In this document: in pieces, positions 9,174 through 19,376 of the stretch
How positions within the stretch are numbered: the first letter of the stretch is position 1
How the letters are laid out: each line of letters begins with the position of its first letter
Assembly (NCBI RefSeq): GCF_002270055.1
Contig: NZ_NIBG01000002.1
Coordinates: forward strand, 310,001 to 374,000
Reading direction: 5' to 3'
Length of the DNA: 64,000 nucleotides
From: Anaeromicrobium sediminis
GTDB taxonomy: Bacteria; Bacillota; Clostridia; Peptostreptococcales; Thermotaleaceae
The notes under the pieces: generated by a model
Databases searched by the model: none
What the model was told of the DNA's origin: nothing
Seen by the model: only the letters and a program-made list of their open reading frames with translations
Made by a program: the position numbers and the translations under genes

Positions 9174-10700
9174 ATGGCAAAGGTGTACTTAATAGGGGCA
9201 GGTCCTGGAGATCATAAACTTATTACTTTAAAGGGAATGGAAGCCATAAAAAAAGCCCACGTAGTATTATACGATAGATTGGCAAATCCAAAACTTCTTA
9301 AGTATGCTAAAGAAGATGCAGAAATTATTTATGTGGGTAAAGCCCCTAATAATCATGCTTATACTCAAGATGAAATAAATGAATTATTAGTAGAGAAGGC
9401 AAAGGGAGATAAAATAGTTGCTAGATTAAAGGGAGGAGACCCTCTAGTATTTGGTAGAGGTGGAGAAGAAGCTAAAAGACTATTTGAAGAAAATATAGAC
9501 TTTGAGTTTGTACCAGGTGTTACATCTGCCATTTCAGTACCAGCTTATGCAGGTATTCCCGTTACCCATAGAAATGTGAGTACATCTTTTCATGTAATCA
9601 CAGGAAGTGAAGACCCTACTAAGGAGGAAAAGACTGTACAATATGAGGCCCTTGCAAAACTTGAAGGAACATTAATATTTTTAATGGGTGTTAAGAATTT
9701 AAGCAAAATTTCTACACAACTTATTAAATACGGTAAAGATAAGAATACACCTGTTGCTGTAATAATGAGAGGAAGTACTAAGGAACAAAGGATGGTAAAG
9801 GGTACTTTGGAAAATATCTATGATATAGTTATAGAAAATAACATTAAAAATCCATCCATAATAATAGTAGGAAATGTGACAAACTTATCTGATACTTTAA
9901 GATGGTTTGATAAAAAAGAACTATTTGGGAAGAAAGTTTTAGTTACAAGAACTAGAAAACAGGCAAGTCGTCTATCTGAAAAGCTAGAAGGACTTGGAGC
10001 TGAAACTGTGGAATTCCCAACTATAGAAATAAAAAGACCAGATGATTTTAAAGAAATAGATAAAGATATGAAAAAAATGGATACATATGATTGGATAATA
10101 TTTACTAGTGTCAATGGAGTAAATAGTTTCTTTGAAAGAATGAAAGCGTTAAAGATGGATATAAGACATATGGGACAAGGTAAGATTTGTGCCATAGGTC
10201 CTGCAACTAAAGATGCCTTAGAAGAAAAGGGCCTAATTGTAGAATATATGCCAGATGTATATAGGGCGGAAGCCATAGTAGAGTTAATAAAGGACAAGAT
10301 AAAACCGGGTGAAAAGGTTCTTCTTCCAAGGGCTGATATAGCTAGAACAGTTCTAATAGAGGAATTGAAAAAGTTAGGAGCACAGGTTACAAATATGGCC
10401 ATATATGAAACTATTGTTCCTGATAGTAAAAGGGAAGAGTTAATAGATACACTACAGAATAATAATATAGATATAATAACTTTTACCAGCGCATCTACAG
10501 TAAGAAACTTCATTACCATATTAGGTGAAGAAAATAAGGGGTTACTAAAAGATTCAAAGTTAGCTATGATAGGACCTATAACGGCAGATGCGGCTAAGGA
10601 TTTAGGATTGACTTGTCATATAGAAGCTGATAAATACACTATAGATGGATTAGTTAAGGCCATAAGAAATTATAGTGAGGAGGATGGGAAAAATGCTTAG
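9174..10700 (+). CDS. cobA-hemD: Uroporphyrinogen-III C-methyltransferase / uroporphyrinogen-III synthase fusion
   Basis: A 508-residue bifunctional protein. Residues about 1-245 form a SUMT (CobA) methylase with [32 protein letters not shown] and [15 protein letters not shown], making precorrin-2. Residues about 250-505 form the HemD cyclising synthase, with [14 protein letters not shown] at its start and [10 protein letters not shown] near the end. One polypeptide thus closes the ring and methylates it. In-frame starts at TTG 9156, ATG 9165 and ATG 9174 are possible; GAAGGGA at 9158-9164 best fits 9174. It overlaps hemB by 8 bases. Confidence 0.95.
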   Translation: MAKVYLIGAGPGDHKLITLKGMEAIKKAHVVLYDRLANPKLLKYAKEDAEIIYVGKAPNNHAYTQDEINELLVEKAKGDKIVARLKGGDPLVFGRGGEEAKRLFEENIDFEFVPGVTSAISVPAYAGIPVTHRNVSTSFHVITGSEDPTKEEKTVQYEALAKLEGTLIFLMGVKNLSKISTQLIKYGKDKNTPVAVIMRGSTKEQRMVKGTLENIYDIVIENNIKNPSIIIVGNVTNLSDTLRWFDKKELFGKKVLVTRTRKQASRLSEKLEGLGAETVEFPTIEIKRPDDFKEIDKDMKKMDTYDWIIFTSVNGVNSFFERMKALKMDIRHMGQGKICAIGPATKDALEEKGLIVEYMPDVYRAEAIVELIKDKIKPGEKVLLPRADIARTVLIEELKKLGAQVTNMAIYETIVPDSKREELIDTLQNNNIDIITFTSASTVRNFITILGEENKGLLKDSKLAMIGPITADAAKDLGLTCHIEADKYTIDGLVKAIRNYSEEDGKNA

Positions 10701-11661
10701 ACCTAGAAGGCTTAGAATGAATGAAGGAATAAGAAGTTTAGTAAGGGAGACTACGTTAAACGTTAATGATTTTATTTATCCATTATTTGTAGTAGAGGGA
10801 GAAAATATAAAAAAAGAAATAGAAACTCTACCTGGAGTATATCATTTCTCTGTGGACATGCTTGAAGATGAAATAAAAGAAATTAAAGATTTAGGAATTA
10901 AATCTATCATATTATTTGGAGTGCCAGAGTCTAAGGATGAAGTGGGAAGTAGTGCCTATGACAATGAGGGAATAGTACAAAGGGCCATAAGAAAGGTTAA
11001 AGAAATAGATAAGGACATGTTCGTAGTTACAGACGTATGTATGTGCCAGTATACTAGCCACGGTCATTGTGGAATACTAAAGGATAAATATGTAGACAAT
11101 GATGAAACCTTAGAATACTTATCTAAAATAGCCCTATCCCATGCTGTAGCAGGAGCAGATATGGTGGCACCATCAGATATGATGGATAGAAGAATAGAGG
11201 CCATGAGAAATACCTTAGACGATAATGGATTTGAAAACATATCTATAATGTCTTATAGTGCTAAATATGCATCTGCCTTTTATGGACCATTTAGAGCTGC
11301 TGCAAACTCAGCACCTGGATTTGGAGATAGAAAAACTTATCAAATGGACCCAGCTAACAGGTTAGAGGCTGTGAAAGAAGTAGAACTAGATCTACTTGAG
11401 GGTGCTGATATAGTTATGGTGAAGCCAGCTTTAGCTTATTTAGATATAATAAGGGAAGTAAAGGACATGACAAATGTACCTGTGGCAGCCTACAATGTAA
11501 GTGGTGAATATGCTATGATAAAGGCAGCTGCAAAGGCTGGTCTTGTTAATGAGAAAAACATAATACTAGAGACACTAACTTCCATAAAAAGGGCAGGCGC
11601 AGATATTATAATTACATATCATGCAAAGGAAGCGGCAAAATGGTTAAAGGGGGAAATTTAA
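10693..11661 (+). CDS. hemB: Porphobilinogen synthase (delta-aminolevulinate dehydratase)
   Basis: HemB condenses two aminolevulinates into porphobilinogen. The 322-residue protein begins [19 protein letters not shown]. It has the cysteine-rich zinc-type metal site [13 protein letters not shown] and two Schiff-base lysines, K191 in [15 protein letters not shown] and K244 in [14 protein letters not shown] 10675 and ATG 10684 are also in frame, but GAGGAGGA at 10676-10684 is the ribosome binding site, leaving ATG 10693 at proper spacing. Confidence 0.95.
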   Translation: MLRPRRLRMNEGIRSLVRETTLNVNDFIYPLFVVEGENIKKEIETLPGVYHFSVDMLEDEIKEIKDLGIKSIILFGVPESKDEVGSSAYDNEGIVQRAIRKVKEIDKDMFVVTDVCMCQYTSHGHCGILKDKYVDNDETLEYLSKIALSHAVAGADMVAPSDMMDRRIEAMRNTLDDNGFENISIMSYSAKYASAFYGPFRAAANSAPGFGDRKTYQMDPANRLEAVKEVELDLLEGADIVMVKPALAYLDIIREVKDMTNVPVAAYNVSGEYAMIKAAAKAGLVNEKNIILETLTSIKRAGADIIITYHAKEAAKWLKGEI

Positions 11662-11663
11662 AG

Positions 11664-12956
11664 ATGAATTTAGAAAAATCTATGAATGCTTTTGAAGAAG
11701 CAAAAAAATACATACCAGGGGGAGTAAATAGTCCAGTAAGAGCCTTTGGTGGAGTTGGAATTAATCCTCCATTCATAAAAAATGCAAAGGGAAGCAAAAT
11801 ATATGATGTGGATGGAAATGAATATGTTGATTATATAGGTTCTTGGGGTCCACTTATTTTAGGACATGCCAATGAAATTGTAACAGAAGAATTAAAAAAA
11901 GTTATAGATATGGGTACTAGTTATGGTGCTCCTACAGAGATAGAAACTAAGCTTGCAAAGCTTGTGTGTGAAGCTGTAGACTCGGTAGATATGGTTAGAA
12001 TGGTTAACTCTGGTACAGAGGCTACTATGAGTGCCCTAAGACTTGCTAGAGGATATACGGGAAGAGATAAGATAGTGAAGTTTGAAGGGAATTATCATGG
12101 TCACTCAGATAGTTTACTTATAAAAGCAGGATCTGGTGCCCTACACTTTGGAGTTCCAAATAGCCCAGGAGTACCTGCTGATATAGCTCAAAACACTATA
12201 ACAGCCACATATAATAGCATAGAGGATATAACTAACATATTTAAAGAAGTTGGAGAAGAAATAGCAGCCGTTATAATAGAGCCTATAGCAGGAAATATGG
12301 GAGTAGTACCAGCCACTCAAGAATTTATGGATACATTATCTAAATTAACAAAGGAATATGGGGCACTTTTAATTATTGATGAAGTTATGACAGGCTTTAG
12401 AGTGGCATATAAGTGTGCTCAAAGTCTTTACAATGTAACTCCTGACTTAACTACCTTTGGTAAAATAATAGGAGGAGGATTGCCAGTAGGGGCTTATGGT
12501 GGTAGACGTGACATAATGGAGAAAATATCACCAATTGGTCCTGTTTATCAAGCAGGAACATTATCTGGAAACCCTCTTGCTATGATGGCAGGTTATATTA
12601 CTCTTAAAACGTTAAGGGACAATCCTGAAATTTATGATGAATTAGAAGAAAAAGCAAAAAAATTAGAAAAGGGATTTGAAGAAAATGCTAAGAATTTAGG
12701 AGTAAAGGTTACTACTAATAGAGTAGGGTCTATGCTTTGTACTTTCTTCAATGAAAATCCGGTTGTAGACTTTGAAAGTGCTACAAAGAGTGATGTAGAT
12801 AAATTTAATATATACTTCAGAGAAATGCTAAAAGAAGGTGTATATATAGCCCCATCACAGTTTGAAGCATCCTTCATATCTATAAAACATACAGATGAAG
12901 ATATTGACAAAACTATAAAAGCAAATTATAATTCACTTAAAAAGACTATTAAGTAA
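11664..12956 (+). CDS. hemL: Glutamate-1-semialdehyde 2,1-aminomutase
   Basis: A PLP enzyme that turns glutamate-1-semialdehyde into 5-aminolevulinate, the second C5-pathway step after HemA. From ATG 11664 the 430-residue product contains [34 protein letters not shown] and the PLP lysine K267 in [18 protein letters not shown]. An in-frame ATG at 11640 lies inside hemB; the AAAGGGGG at 11645-11652 supports 11664. This is the last gene of the tetrapyrrole run, closed by a hairpin terminator. Confidence 0.95.
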   Translation: MNLEKSMNAFEEAKKYIPGGVNSPVRAFGGVGINPPFIKNAKGSKIYDVDGNEYVDYIGSWGPLILGHANEIVTEELKKVIDMGTSYGAPTEIETKLAKLVCEAVDSVDMVRMVNSGTEATMSALRLARGYTGRDKIVKFEGNYHGHSDSLLIKAGSGALHFGVPNSPGVPADIAQNTITATYNSIEDITNIFKEVGEEIAAVIIEPIAGNMGVVPATQEFMDTLSKLTKEYGALLIIDEVMTGFRVAYKCAQSLYNVTPDLTTFGKIIGGGLPVGAYGGRRDIMEKISPIGPVYQAGTLSGNPLAMMAGYITLKTLRDNPEIYDELEEKAKKLEKGFEENAKNLGVKVTTNRVGSMLCTFFNENPVVDFESATKSDVDKFNIYFREMLKEGVYIAPSQFEASFISIKHTDEDIDKTIKANYNSLKKTIK

Positions 12957-12962
12957 CTAGAA

Positions 12963-12995
12963 GATGTTGGCAAAGCTTTTTGCTTTGTCAACATC
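12963..12995 (+). terminator. Hairpin terminator of the tetrapyrrole operon
   Basis: GATGTTGGCAAAGC and GCTTTGTCAACATC pair around TTTTT, with only one mismatch. It lies 7 bases after the hemL stop. The downstream sequence is T-rich but lacks a clean T run, so termination may be incomplete. Confidence 0.75.
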
Positions 12996-13059
12996 CTAAT
13001 AGTTTTAATAAAATTATTGAATACTAATAATTAAGAAATCAAACAAAGGAGTTATAGAC

Positions 13060-13557
13060 ATGAGTTTATTTGAAAATTGGAAAGATATGGCGTACAAGCA
13101 TACATCAAGAGATACTTTTGAAAAGTTCTGGGGAGACTATGCTAAAGTAGAAGGAAAAATATATGCTAACCTTCTTGAGAACCATGAAGAAAAGTTTGAG
13201 GGAACAGTTAAAGGTTTAGCAGAAAAATTTGAAACTACTAATGAATATATAGTAGGTTTCTTAGATGGAATAAATGAAAGTATTAAAGAAGGCATGGATT
13301 TAGAAGGGGCAACTGAAGATACAGCAGTAAGCCTAGAAGTAAATTATGAAAAATTATTCTTTAACATGTTAGAAGCTAGAGCTGACTACCTATACAACTT
13401 ACCTCAGTGGGCAGGAGTTTTAAGTGTAGAAGAGAGAGAGAACATTGTTAAGAAGTTTAAAAAATCAAAAACTGTTGTTAACGAAAATAAGGTTGGAAGA
13501 AACGACCCTTGTCCATGTGGAAGCGGAAAAAAACATAAAAAATGTTGTTTAAAATAA
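13060..13557 (+). CDS. SEC-C motif protein
   Basis: A 165-residue soluble protein ending in the SEC-C zinc-binding motif [18 protein letters not shown], the same metal-binding tail found at the end of SecA. The first 140 residues are mostly helical and acidic/aromatic ([13 protein letters not shown]) and are not recognised beyond this family of small SEC-C proteins. AAGGAG precedes the ATG. It is a single-gene unit with its own terminator. Function is unknown; metal binding is the only safe statement. Confidence 0.85.
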   Translation: MSLFENWKDMAYKHTSRDTFEKFWGDYAKVEGKIYANLLENHEEKFEGTVKGLAEKFETTNEYIVGFLDGINESIKEGMDLEGATEDTAVSLEVNYEKLFFNMLEARADYLYNLPQWAGVLSVEERENIVKKFKKSKTVVNENKVGRNDPCPCGSGKKHKKCCLK

Positions 13558-13587
13558 TCACTTTTCTTTGAAAAGTGATTTTTTTTT
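13556..13587 (+). terminator. Intrinsic terminator after the SEC-C gene
   Basis: AATCACTTTTC pairs with GAAAAGTGATT around a short TTT loop, followed by a run of T. It begins at the stop codon of the SEC-C gene. Confidence 0.92.
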
Positions 13588-13873
13588 GTTTGGAATAGAT
13601 TATTATGTATTTGTCAATTGGAAACTAGCCTGGTGTAAGTCTATAAATAATATGAAAAGAAAAGGTTTTCTTGTGGAATTTCAATACTTTTGTCCTTATT
13701 TTTTATAAAAAATTCAAAAAAAACTGGTATAAAATATGGTTGTTGTGGTAAAATATTTTAGGTTATTTAAAAAATATATTAAAGTAGTAATTATATTGTT
13801 ATGAATACAGTTTTTTTAAACTGTATTTTTTAGTTTAGGAATTATTTTATGTTTATAAAAAAGGAGAAGAATT
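13588..13873 (+). other. Intergenic region with an orphan terminator-like hairpin
   Basis: No gene is seen. At 13804-13831 AATACAGTTT pairs with AAACTGTATT followed by TTTTTT, a complete intrinsic-terminator shape, yet no reading frame ends ahead of it. It lies 43 bases before the transglycosylase start, so it could be a leader attenuator for that gene or the end of a small RNA transcribed from within 13590-13800. AAGGAG at 13861-13866 is the ribosome binding site of the next gene. Confidence 0.5.
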
Positions 13874-14566
13874 ATGAAAGTCAAAAGTAAGAAGTTAATA
13901 GTTGTACTACTAATTTTAAGTTTAATGTCTATGGGGACTGTCTATGGAGAGGGCGAGTCTGAAGAAGAAGTAGTAGAAATATTAGACGAAAAGATATTGA
14001 ATTTAGAGGAACTTATAAAAGAAATAGAAAGAAAGCAAAAAGTACTTAATAAAATAAGTAGGGTTCAAAACTATGTTAAAATGGATTTGAGAAGCAATAT
14101 AGATAAAGTATTAGAAATAGAAAAAAACACTCCGCTAGATATGGAGGCTGCTGCTGTAGTGGTGGCTTATTCAGAAAAGTTTAATATAAATCCATCTTTA
14201 ATATTAGCTGTAATAAAACAGGAGAGTAATTTTAATAAGTATGAAGTAGGTGCTGATGAAGATAGGGGTTATATGCAGGTAATTCCTAGCACAGAAAAAT
14301 GGTTGGCAAATAAATTTGGAAAATCAATTGGAATAAAGTATGATCCAAGTAAAATTTACGATCCAGAATACAATATTGGATTAGGTACCATATACTTAAG
14401 TATACTTAAGAAAAATTACGGAGAGAACTACAATAAGATATTATCTGAATACAATAGGGGTCCTTATAATCTAAAGGCCTATTATAATAAACACAAGACG
14501 TATACAACTTCCTATTCGAGGGGAGTTCTTACGAAGGAAAAGAAATTTCTAAAGTTTAATAAGTAA
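13874..14566 (+). CDS. Secreted lytic transglycosylase (SLT domain)
   Basis: A 230-residue exported murein hydrolase. Residues 1-26 are a signal peptide (KKLIVVLLILSLMSMGTVYG). A charged helical linker follows (about 30-70), then an SLT/goose-lysozyme-like domain: AVIKQESNFNKYEVG, where the glutamate is the catalytic acid, then GYMQVIPSTEKW and LGTIYLSILKKNYG. It should cleave glycan strands in the wall without hydrolysis. It is monocistronic, with a strong AAGGAGAAG site and a terminator behind it. Confidence 0.88.
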   Translation: MKVKSKKLIVVLLILSLMSMGTVYGEGESEEEVVEILDEKILNLEELIKEIERKQKVLNKISRVQNYVKMDLRSNIDKVLEIEKNTPLDMEAAAVVVAYSEKFNINPSLILAVIKQESNFNKYEVGADEDRGYMQVIPSTEKWLANKFGKSIGIKYDPSKIYDPEYNIGLGTIYLSILKKNYGENYNKILSEYNRGPYNLKAYYNKHKTYTTSYSRGVLTKEKKFLKFNK

Positions 14567-14577
14567 TTTAAAAATTA

Positions 14578-14607
14578 TAAAGAATTGGGGAGACCCAATT
14601 CTTTATT
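14578..14607 (+). terminator. Intrinsic terminator after the transglycosylase
   Basis: AAAGAATTGGG and CCCAATTCTTT pair around GAGA, followed by ATTAAT. Confidence 0.85.
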
Positions 14608-14760
14608 AATAGCTAAATTTGGATTAATAACCGTACATAACTACTTCAGCCATATGCTACACCTCATTGTATGTTAAGATAGTATTTAAGTGTGTCTTAA
14701 TATACAAGAACCATAATAGATTATTTTGTTACATAAATTAATAGGAAAAAAGGTGATAAT

Positions 14761-16020
14761 ATGAGACCGTTGGCCGATTTGATAAGACCTGACACCATAG
14801 AAGATGTGGTAGGACAAAAGCATATATTGGGAGAAGGTAAACTTCTGAGAAGACTAGCAGAGAATGGTCATATACCTAATATGATATTTTATGGACCACC
14901 GGGCACAGGAAAAACTACAGTGGCAAATATAATAGCCAATAAAACAGATAAAAGGCTTTATAAGCTAAATGCTACTAATGCATCCATAAGTGATATAAAA
15001 GACATAATAAAAGAGTTAGGTAGTATGTTTTCAGCTGGTGGAGTCTTGTTGTATTTAGATGAGATTCAAAATTTTAATAAAAAGCAACAGCAATCATTGC
15101 TTAAATTTATAGAAAATGGTGAAATTACTCTTATATCTAGTACTACAGAGAATCCCTATTTTACCATATTTGGTGCCATATTAAGCCGCTCTAGTATATT
15201 TGAATTTAAGAAATTGGAAGAAGAAGATATATTAATGGGACTTAAAAGAGGTATTAATATATTAGAGGAATATACAAAAAAAGAAATAACCTATGATGAG
15301 AATGCTCTACTTTATATGGCAAGGGTAGCCAATGGGGATTTGAGAAGAGGTCTTAATAATTTAGAGTTAGCAGCCTATTCAGGTACTGATAAGGTGATCA
15401 GAATAGATATGGATCTGGCAAAGGAATGTACTCAGACTAGTGGGTTCAAATACGATAAATTTGGTGATAATCACTATGATACCCTAAGCGCTTTTCAAAA
15501 ATCCATAAGGGGAAGTGATCCAGATGCTGCTATACATTATTTAGCCCGCTTAATAAAATCGGGAGACCTACTTAGCATATGTAGAAGATTATTAGTAATA
15601 GCATCAGAGGATATAGGTCTTGCCTACCCAAATGGAATAACCATAGTAAATAATTGTGTAGAAGCTGCTATGAAGTTAGGGTTTCCAGAGGCTAGGATTC
15701 CATTAGCACAAGCTGTCATACTACTTGCCAGTGCACCTAAATCCAATTCAGCAATGAATGCCATAAATAAGGCATTGAGGGATATAGATACAATGGACAT
15801 AGGTGATGTACCTCTCCATTTAAAGGATGCCCATTACAAAGGAGCATCTAAACTTGGGAGAGGAGTAGAATATAAGTATCCTCATGATTATCCTTGTAAT
15901 TATGTTAAGCAAGAATATTTACCTGAAAAACTTAAGAATAGCATATATTATGAACCTTCAAACAACAAAATGGAAAATAGATTTAAAGAACATTTAGGAA
16001 ATATAAAGGGTAAAAAATAA
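14761..16020 (+). CDS. rarA: Replication-associated recombination ATPase RarA (MgsA)
   Basis: A 419-residue clamp-loader-like AAA+ ATPase acting at stalled replication forks. It opens RPLADLIRPDTIEDVVGQKH, has Walker A GPPGTGKTT (about residues 46-54), Walker B LLYLDEIQNF, sensor 1 SSTTENPYF and the C-terminal tetramerisation region with LHLKDAHYKGASKLG. Length and domains match the family. GGTGATAAT immediately precedes the ATG. Confidence 0.94.
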   Translation: MRPLADLIRPDTIEDVVGQKHILGEGKLLRRLAENGHIPNMIFYGPPGTGKTTVANIIANKTDKRLYKLNATNASISDIKDIIKELGSMFSAGGVLLYLDEIQNFNKKQQQSLLKFIENGEITLISSTTENPYFTIFGAILSRSSIFEFKKLEEEDILMGLKRGINILEEYTKKEITYDENALLYMARVANGDLRRGLNNLELAAYSGTDKVIRIDMDLAKECTQTSGFKYDKFGDNHYDTLSAFQKSIRGSDPDAAIHYLARLIKSGDLLSICRRLLVIASEDIGLAYPNGITIVNNCVEAAMKLGFPEARIPLAQAVILLASAPKSNSAMNAINKALRDIDTMDIGDVPLHLKDAHYKGASKLGRGVEYKYPHDYPCNYVKQEYLPEKLKNSIYYEPSNNKMENRFKEHLGNIKGKK

Positions 16021-16043
16021 AATAAATAGATTTATTTAACCTA

Positions 16044-16054
16044 TATGGTATAAT
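16044..16054 (+). promoter_or_regulatory. Candidate promoter of trmL
   Basis: TATGGTATAAT contains an extended -10 (TGG before TATAAT, 16049-16054) 47 bases ahead of trmL. A good -35 is not visible, as is usual for extended -10 promoters. Confidence 0.45.
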
Positions 16055-16100
16055 CAATAGGGTGAAAAATCATAATAAAATAAGAAGGGTGTGAAAAAAT

Positions 16101-16571
16101 ATGCCTGTTAATGTAGTATTATATCAACCAGAAATACCACCAAATACAGGAACCATAGCTAGAACTTGTGCTGCAACGGGAACAAGTTTGCATCTTATAA
16201 AACCTTTAGGATTCTCTATAGAGGATAAACATCTAAAGAGGGCAGGATTAGATTATTGGCATTTATTAGATTTACATATTTATGAGAATGTGGAAGAATT
16301 CTTTGAGAAAAACAAGGGTAAAAGGATTTATTTTGGAACAACAAAGGCAAAGTCATATTATACGGATATGACTTATGAAGAAGACTGCTTTATTATGTTT
16401 GGTAAAGAAACGGCTGGAATACCAATGGACATATTAAATAAACATATGGACACTTGTATTAAAATACCTATGGTAAAGAATGAGAAGGCTAGATCCCTTA
16501 ATCTATCTAATTCTGTAAATATTGTTTTATACGAAGTTTTAAGACAACTTGGATTTAAAGATCTAGTATAA
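16101..16571 (+). CDS. trmL: tRNA (cytidine(34)-2'-O)-methyltransferase, SPOUT family
   Basis: A 156-residue SPOUT methyltransferase that 2'-O-methylates the wobble base of leucine tRNAs. Motifs are the N-terminal YQPEIPPNTGTIARTCAATG, FGKETAGIP in the middle and the C-terminal trefoil-knot segment IPMVKNEKARSLNLSNSV. It is full length for TrmL, whose members are little more than the knot domain. It is a short stand-alone unit. Confidence 0.93.
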   Translation: MPVNVVLYQPEIPPNTGTIARTCAATGTSLHLIKPLGFSIEDKHLKRAGLDYWHLLDLHIYENVEEFFEKNKGKRIYFGTTKAKSYYTDMTYEEDCFIMFGKETAGIPMDILNKHMDTCIKIPMVKNEKARSLNLSNSVNIVLYEVLRQLGFKDLV

Positions 16572-16622
16572 ACTACGATTTATTGTCAAAATGTGATTTT
16601 ATTTTACAATTTATTAATAAAA

Positions 16623-16659
16623 TTGACATTCTGTTAATAAATTTAACATTCTCTTAACA
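16623..16659 (+). promoter_or_regulatory. Pho-box-like array of TTnACA repeats
   Basis: Four hexamers on one strand: TTGACA 16623, TTAATA 16634, TTAACA 16643 and TTAACA 16654, stepping 11, 9 and 11 bases, about one helical turn each. Direct TT(A/T)ACA repeats with this period are the known PhoP/PhoB binding pattern in Gram-positive bacteria. The array sits 68 bases before a Na/phosphate symporter gene. TATTAT at 16675-16680 could be the -10. Confidence 0.65.
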
Positions 16660-16726
16660 AAAGAAGAAGTTAAATATTATATTATTAATCTAGATAAAAC
16701 ATAGAATATTGTTAGGAGGTCAGCAA

Positions 16727-18352
16727 ATGAAAATTCTCTTTGGAGTATTAGGAGGATTAGGTTTATTCCTCTATGGAATGAGCATTATGGGAGATGGTTT
16801 ACAAAAATCTGCCGGAGATAGAATGAAAAGGATTATAGAAATCCTGACTAGTAATAGAATTATGGGTGTGTTCGTTGGTGCTATAGTAACGGCGGTAGTC
16901 CAAAGTTCAAGTGCAACAACTGTAATGGTTGTAGGTTTTGTAAATGCTGGAATAATGAATTTAACTCAAGCAACTGGAGTTATTATGGGAGCAAATATTG
17001 GAACAACCATAACAGCTCAAATAGCGTCCCTAAAATTAAGTGAGATAGCTCCTATAGTTGTAGCAATAGGTGTAGGGGTTTGGTTATTTGCCAATGATAA
17101 AAAGATCAAAAACATGGCAGAAATATTAATTGGTTTTGGTATATTATTCATCGGAATGGATTTAATGAAGGATTCAGTAAAGCCATTAAGAGAGTATAGT
17201 GGATTTAAAGACATGCTTCTTTCTTTTGGAAATCATACATTTGTAGATTCTTTAATGGCCATATTCACAGGATTCTTTATAACAGCAGTAGTCCAAAGTT
17301 CAAGTGCCACAACGGGTATATTAATAGCCCTTGCTAGTGAAGGTTTACTACCTATAGAGGCAGCACTTCCGATTTTATTCGGTACAAACATAGGAACCTG
17401 TGTAACGGCTATGTTGTCAAGTATTGGTGCTAATAAAACTGCTAAAAGAGCCGCAATTATACATTTAATGTTTAACGTAACAGGTACAGTTTTATTTATG
17501 ATAGCATTTAAAGGTCTTACAATAGACTTTGTTACAAAGATGACTTCACTTCCAGAGAGACAGCTTGCAAATGCCCATACTATATTTAATATAGCGAATA
17601 CATTAATATTATTACCTTTTGCACCACTATTAGTTAGATTAGCAAATAAGCTAATACCAATACAAGATATAGAAGAAACAGAGCAAAAGGGTATTAAGTA
17701 CCTTGATGATAGAATGTTAGAAACTCCATCAATAGCTATGGTTCAGGTAAATAAAGAAATATTAAACATGGCAAATATAGTGTTAGAAAGTTATGAGTTA
17801 TCTATAAAAGCATTCTTTGAGGGTAGTGAAAAAATTGCTAAAGAAGCCTTTAAGCTTGAAAAGATTATAAATAATATGGAAAGATCCATAGGAGAATATT
17901 TAGTTAAATTATCAAATACATCCCTATCAGCGAGACAACATGAAATTGTAGATGGAATGTTTAATACTATAAACGATATTGAAAGAGTTGGAGATCATGC
18001 AGATAACATTGCAGAATTGGCCGTATATAAGAAAGACAATAAATTAGTATTTAGTGATAAAGGTATCAAGGAATTAGAAGAGATGCACGAGAGAGTTCTA
18101 AAGTCTTATAAGGAATCTATTTTAGCCCTAGAAACAGCTGACTTAAATACAGCAAGAAGAATATTAGAACGAGAAGGCGAAATAGATCATATGGAAAAAT
18201 CATTAAGAGCTAGCCACATTGGTAGACTTAATAGACAAGAATGTACTACATCTTCTGGAGTTATATTCCTAGATATTATAAGCAATTTAGAAAGAATAGG
18301 AGATCATACAGCTAAGATTGCCTTTGCCGTATTAGATTTTCCAGATAGATAA
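16727..18352 (+). CDS. Na+/phosphate symporter with C-terminal PhoU-like domain
   Basis: A 541-residue inner-membrane protein. The first 310 residues hold two inverted copies of the Na/Pi cotransporter repeat, each with the signature VVQSSSATT (about residues 55 and 189) and GANIGTT or GTNIGTC. The last 200 residues are a soluble two-repeat PhoU-like helical domain (NDIERVGDHADNIAEL and SNLERIGDHTAKIA). The ATG at 16727 follows AGGAGG; an upstream in-frame TTG at 16709 is not supported. The upstream Pho-box-like repeats suggest induction by phosphate limitation. Confidence 0.92.
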   Translation: MKILFGVLGGLGLFLYGMSIMGDGLQKSAGDRMKRIIEILTSNRIMGVFVGAIVTAVVQSSSATTVMVVGFVNAGIMNLTQATGVIMGANIGTTITAQIASLKLSEIAPIVVAIGVGVWLFANDKKIKNMAEILIGFGILFIGMDLMKDSVKPLREYSGFKDMLLSFGNHTFVDSLMAIFTGFFITAVVQSSSATTGILIALASEGLLPIEAALPILFGTNIGTCVTAMLSSIGANKTAKRAAIIHLMFNVTGTVLFMIAFKGLTIDFVTKMTSLPERQLANAHTIFNIANTLILLPFAPLLVRLANKLIPIQDIEETEQKGIKYLDDRMLETPSIAMVQVNKEILNMANIVLESYELSIKAFFEGSEKIAKEAFKLEKIINNMERSIGEYLVKLSNTSLSARQHEIVDGMFNTINDIERVGDHADNIAELAVYKKDNKLVFSDKGIKELEEMHERVLKSYKESILALETADLNTARRILEREGEIDHMEKSLRASHIGRLNRQECTTSSGVIFLDIISNLERIGDHTAKIAFAVLDFPDR

Positions 18353-18360
18353 TATAAAAT

Positions 18361-18398
18361 AGGTGTAATAGGGGTTAGGACCCTTATTACACTTTTTT
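18361..18398 (+). terminator. Intrinsic terminator after the Na/phosphate symporter
   Basis: GTGTAATAGGGG and CCCTTATTACAC pair around TTAGGA, followed by six T. Confidence 0.9.
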
Positions 18399-18505
18399 AA
18401 TTAGAATATTAAAATTTTAACATACTAAATAAAAAATGTTGTAAAAGACAAATCCTAATAATAAGATTATCTATAAGTAGGTACAAAATGAAAGGAGCAT
18501 ATTTC

Positions 18506-19345
18506 ATGAAGATAAAAATAATAACAGATAGTTTGTCTGACATTCCCAAAGAAGTAGCCCAAAAATATGATATATGTGTATTACCCCTTAAAGTAAGATT
18601 TGGAGAAGTAGAATATGAAGATCAGGTGACAATAACTATAGATGAATTTTTTGAAAAGTTGGAAAAAAGTACAGAACTTCCTAAAACAGCGCAAGTTATA
18701 CCTAGTGCATATATTGAAAAAATAGAAAAATATTTAAGTGAAGGTTATGAAATCATAATTATAAATGGATCCTCAAAGGTAAGTGGAACTCATCAATCGG
18801 CCTTAATAGCTAAGGATGCAACAGATCCAGAGAAAGTTCATGTGATAGATACTCTATCACTATCCTATGGATGTGGAATGATGGCTGTAGAGGCAGCTAG
18901 AATGGCTAAAGAAGGTAAAACAAAAGAAGAAATAATTGAAAAAATTAATAGTATGATAGATAGGGTGGAAGTATTATTTTCTGTAGAAACTCTAGAATAT
19001 CTAAAAAAAGGTGGAAGATTAAGTCCTGCTAAAGCCATGATAGGAAATTTATTAAATTTAAAACCCATATTACATATTGAGGGTGGAGAAATAGAAGTTA
19101 TGGATAAAGTAAGGGGTAGTAAAAAAATAATAAGGAAAATGATAGATATGTGTAGAAGTATGTCGCTTGATGGAAAAATAGGTTCAATTACCCTGATACA
19201 TGGTAAAAATGAAAAAAGTTTCGAAAAAATGAAGGAAGAAGTGAGAGAAGAGTTAAAACCTGTGGAAATCCTTGAAAGTCGCATAGGGCCTACAATAGGC
19301 ACGCATACTGGACCAAGCCTAATCGGGATTATATTTTTAAAGTAA
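18506..19345 (+). CDS. DegV family fatty-acid-binding protein
   Basis: A 279-residue DegV protein; characterised relatives bind a fatty acid and present it to fatty acid kinase. The N-terminus IKIITDSLSDIPKEVA and the segment YLKKGGRLSPAKAMIGNLLN (about residues 166-185) with LKPILHIEGG after it are diagnostic. The C-terminus IGPTIGTHTGPSLIGIIF contains the conserved lipid-cradle residues. An in-frame ATG at 18488 is less likely because AAAGGAG at 18490-18496 serves the ATG at 18506. The exact lipid and partner are not shown. Confidence 0.9.
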   Translation: MKIKIITDSLSDIPKEVAQKYDICVLPLKVRFGEVEYEDQVTITIDEFFEKLEKSTELPKTAQVIPSAYIEKIEKYLSEGYEIIIINGSSKVSGTHQSALIAKDATDPEKVHVIDTLSLSYGCGMMAVEAARMAKEGKTKEEIIEKINSMIDRVEVLFSVETLEYLKKGGRLSPAKAMIGNLLNLKPILHIEGGEIEVMDKVRGSKKIIRKMIDMCRSMSLDGKIGSITLIHGKNEKSFEKMKEEVREELKPVEILESRIGPTIGTHTGPSLIGIIFLK

Positions 19346-19376
19346 AAAAAACTTGCATACTTGCATAAAAAAGATA

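Noticed and set aside
9818-10519. Long minus-strand frame of 233 codons
   Set aside because: It is the antisense shadow of the cobA-hemD gene, which has full family motifs on the plus strand.
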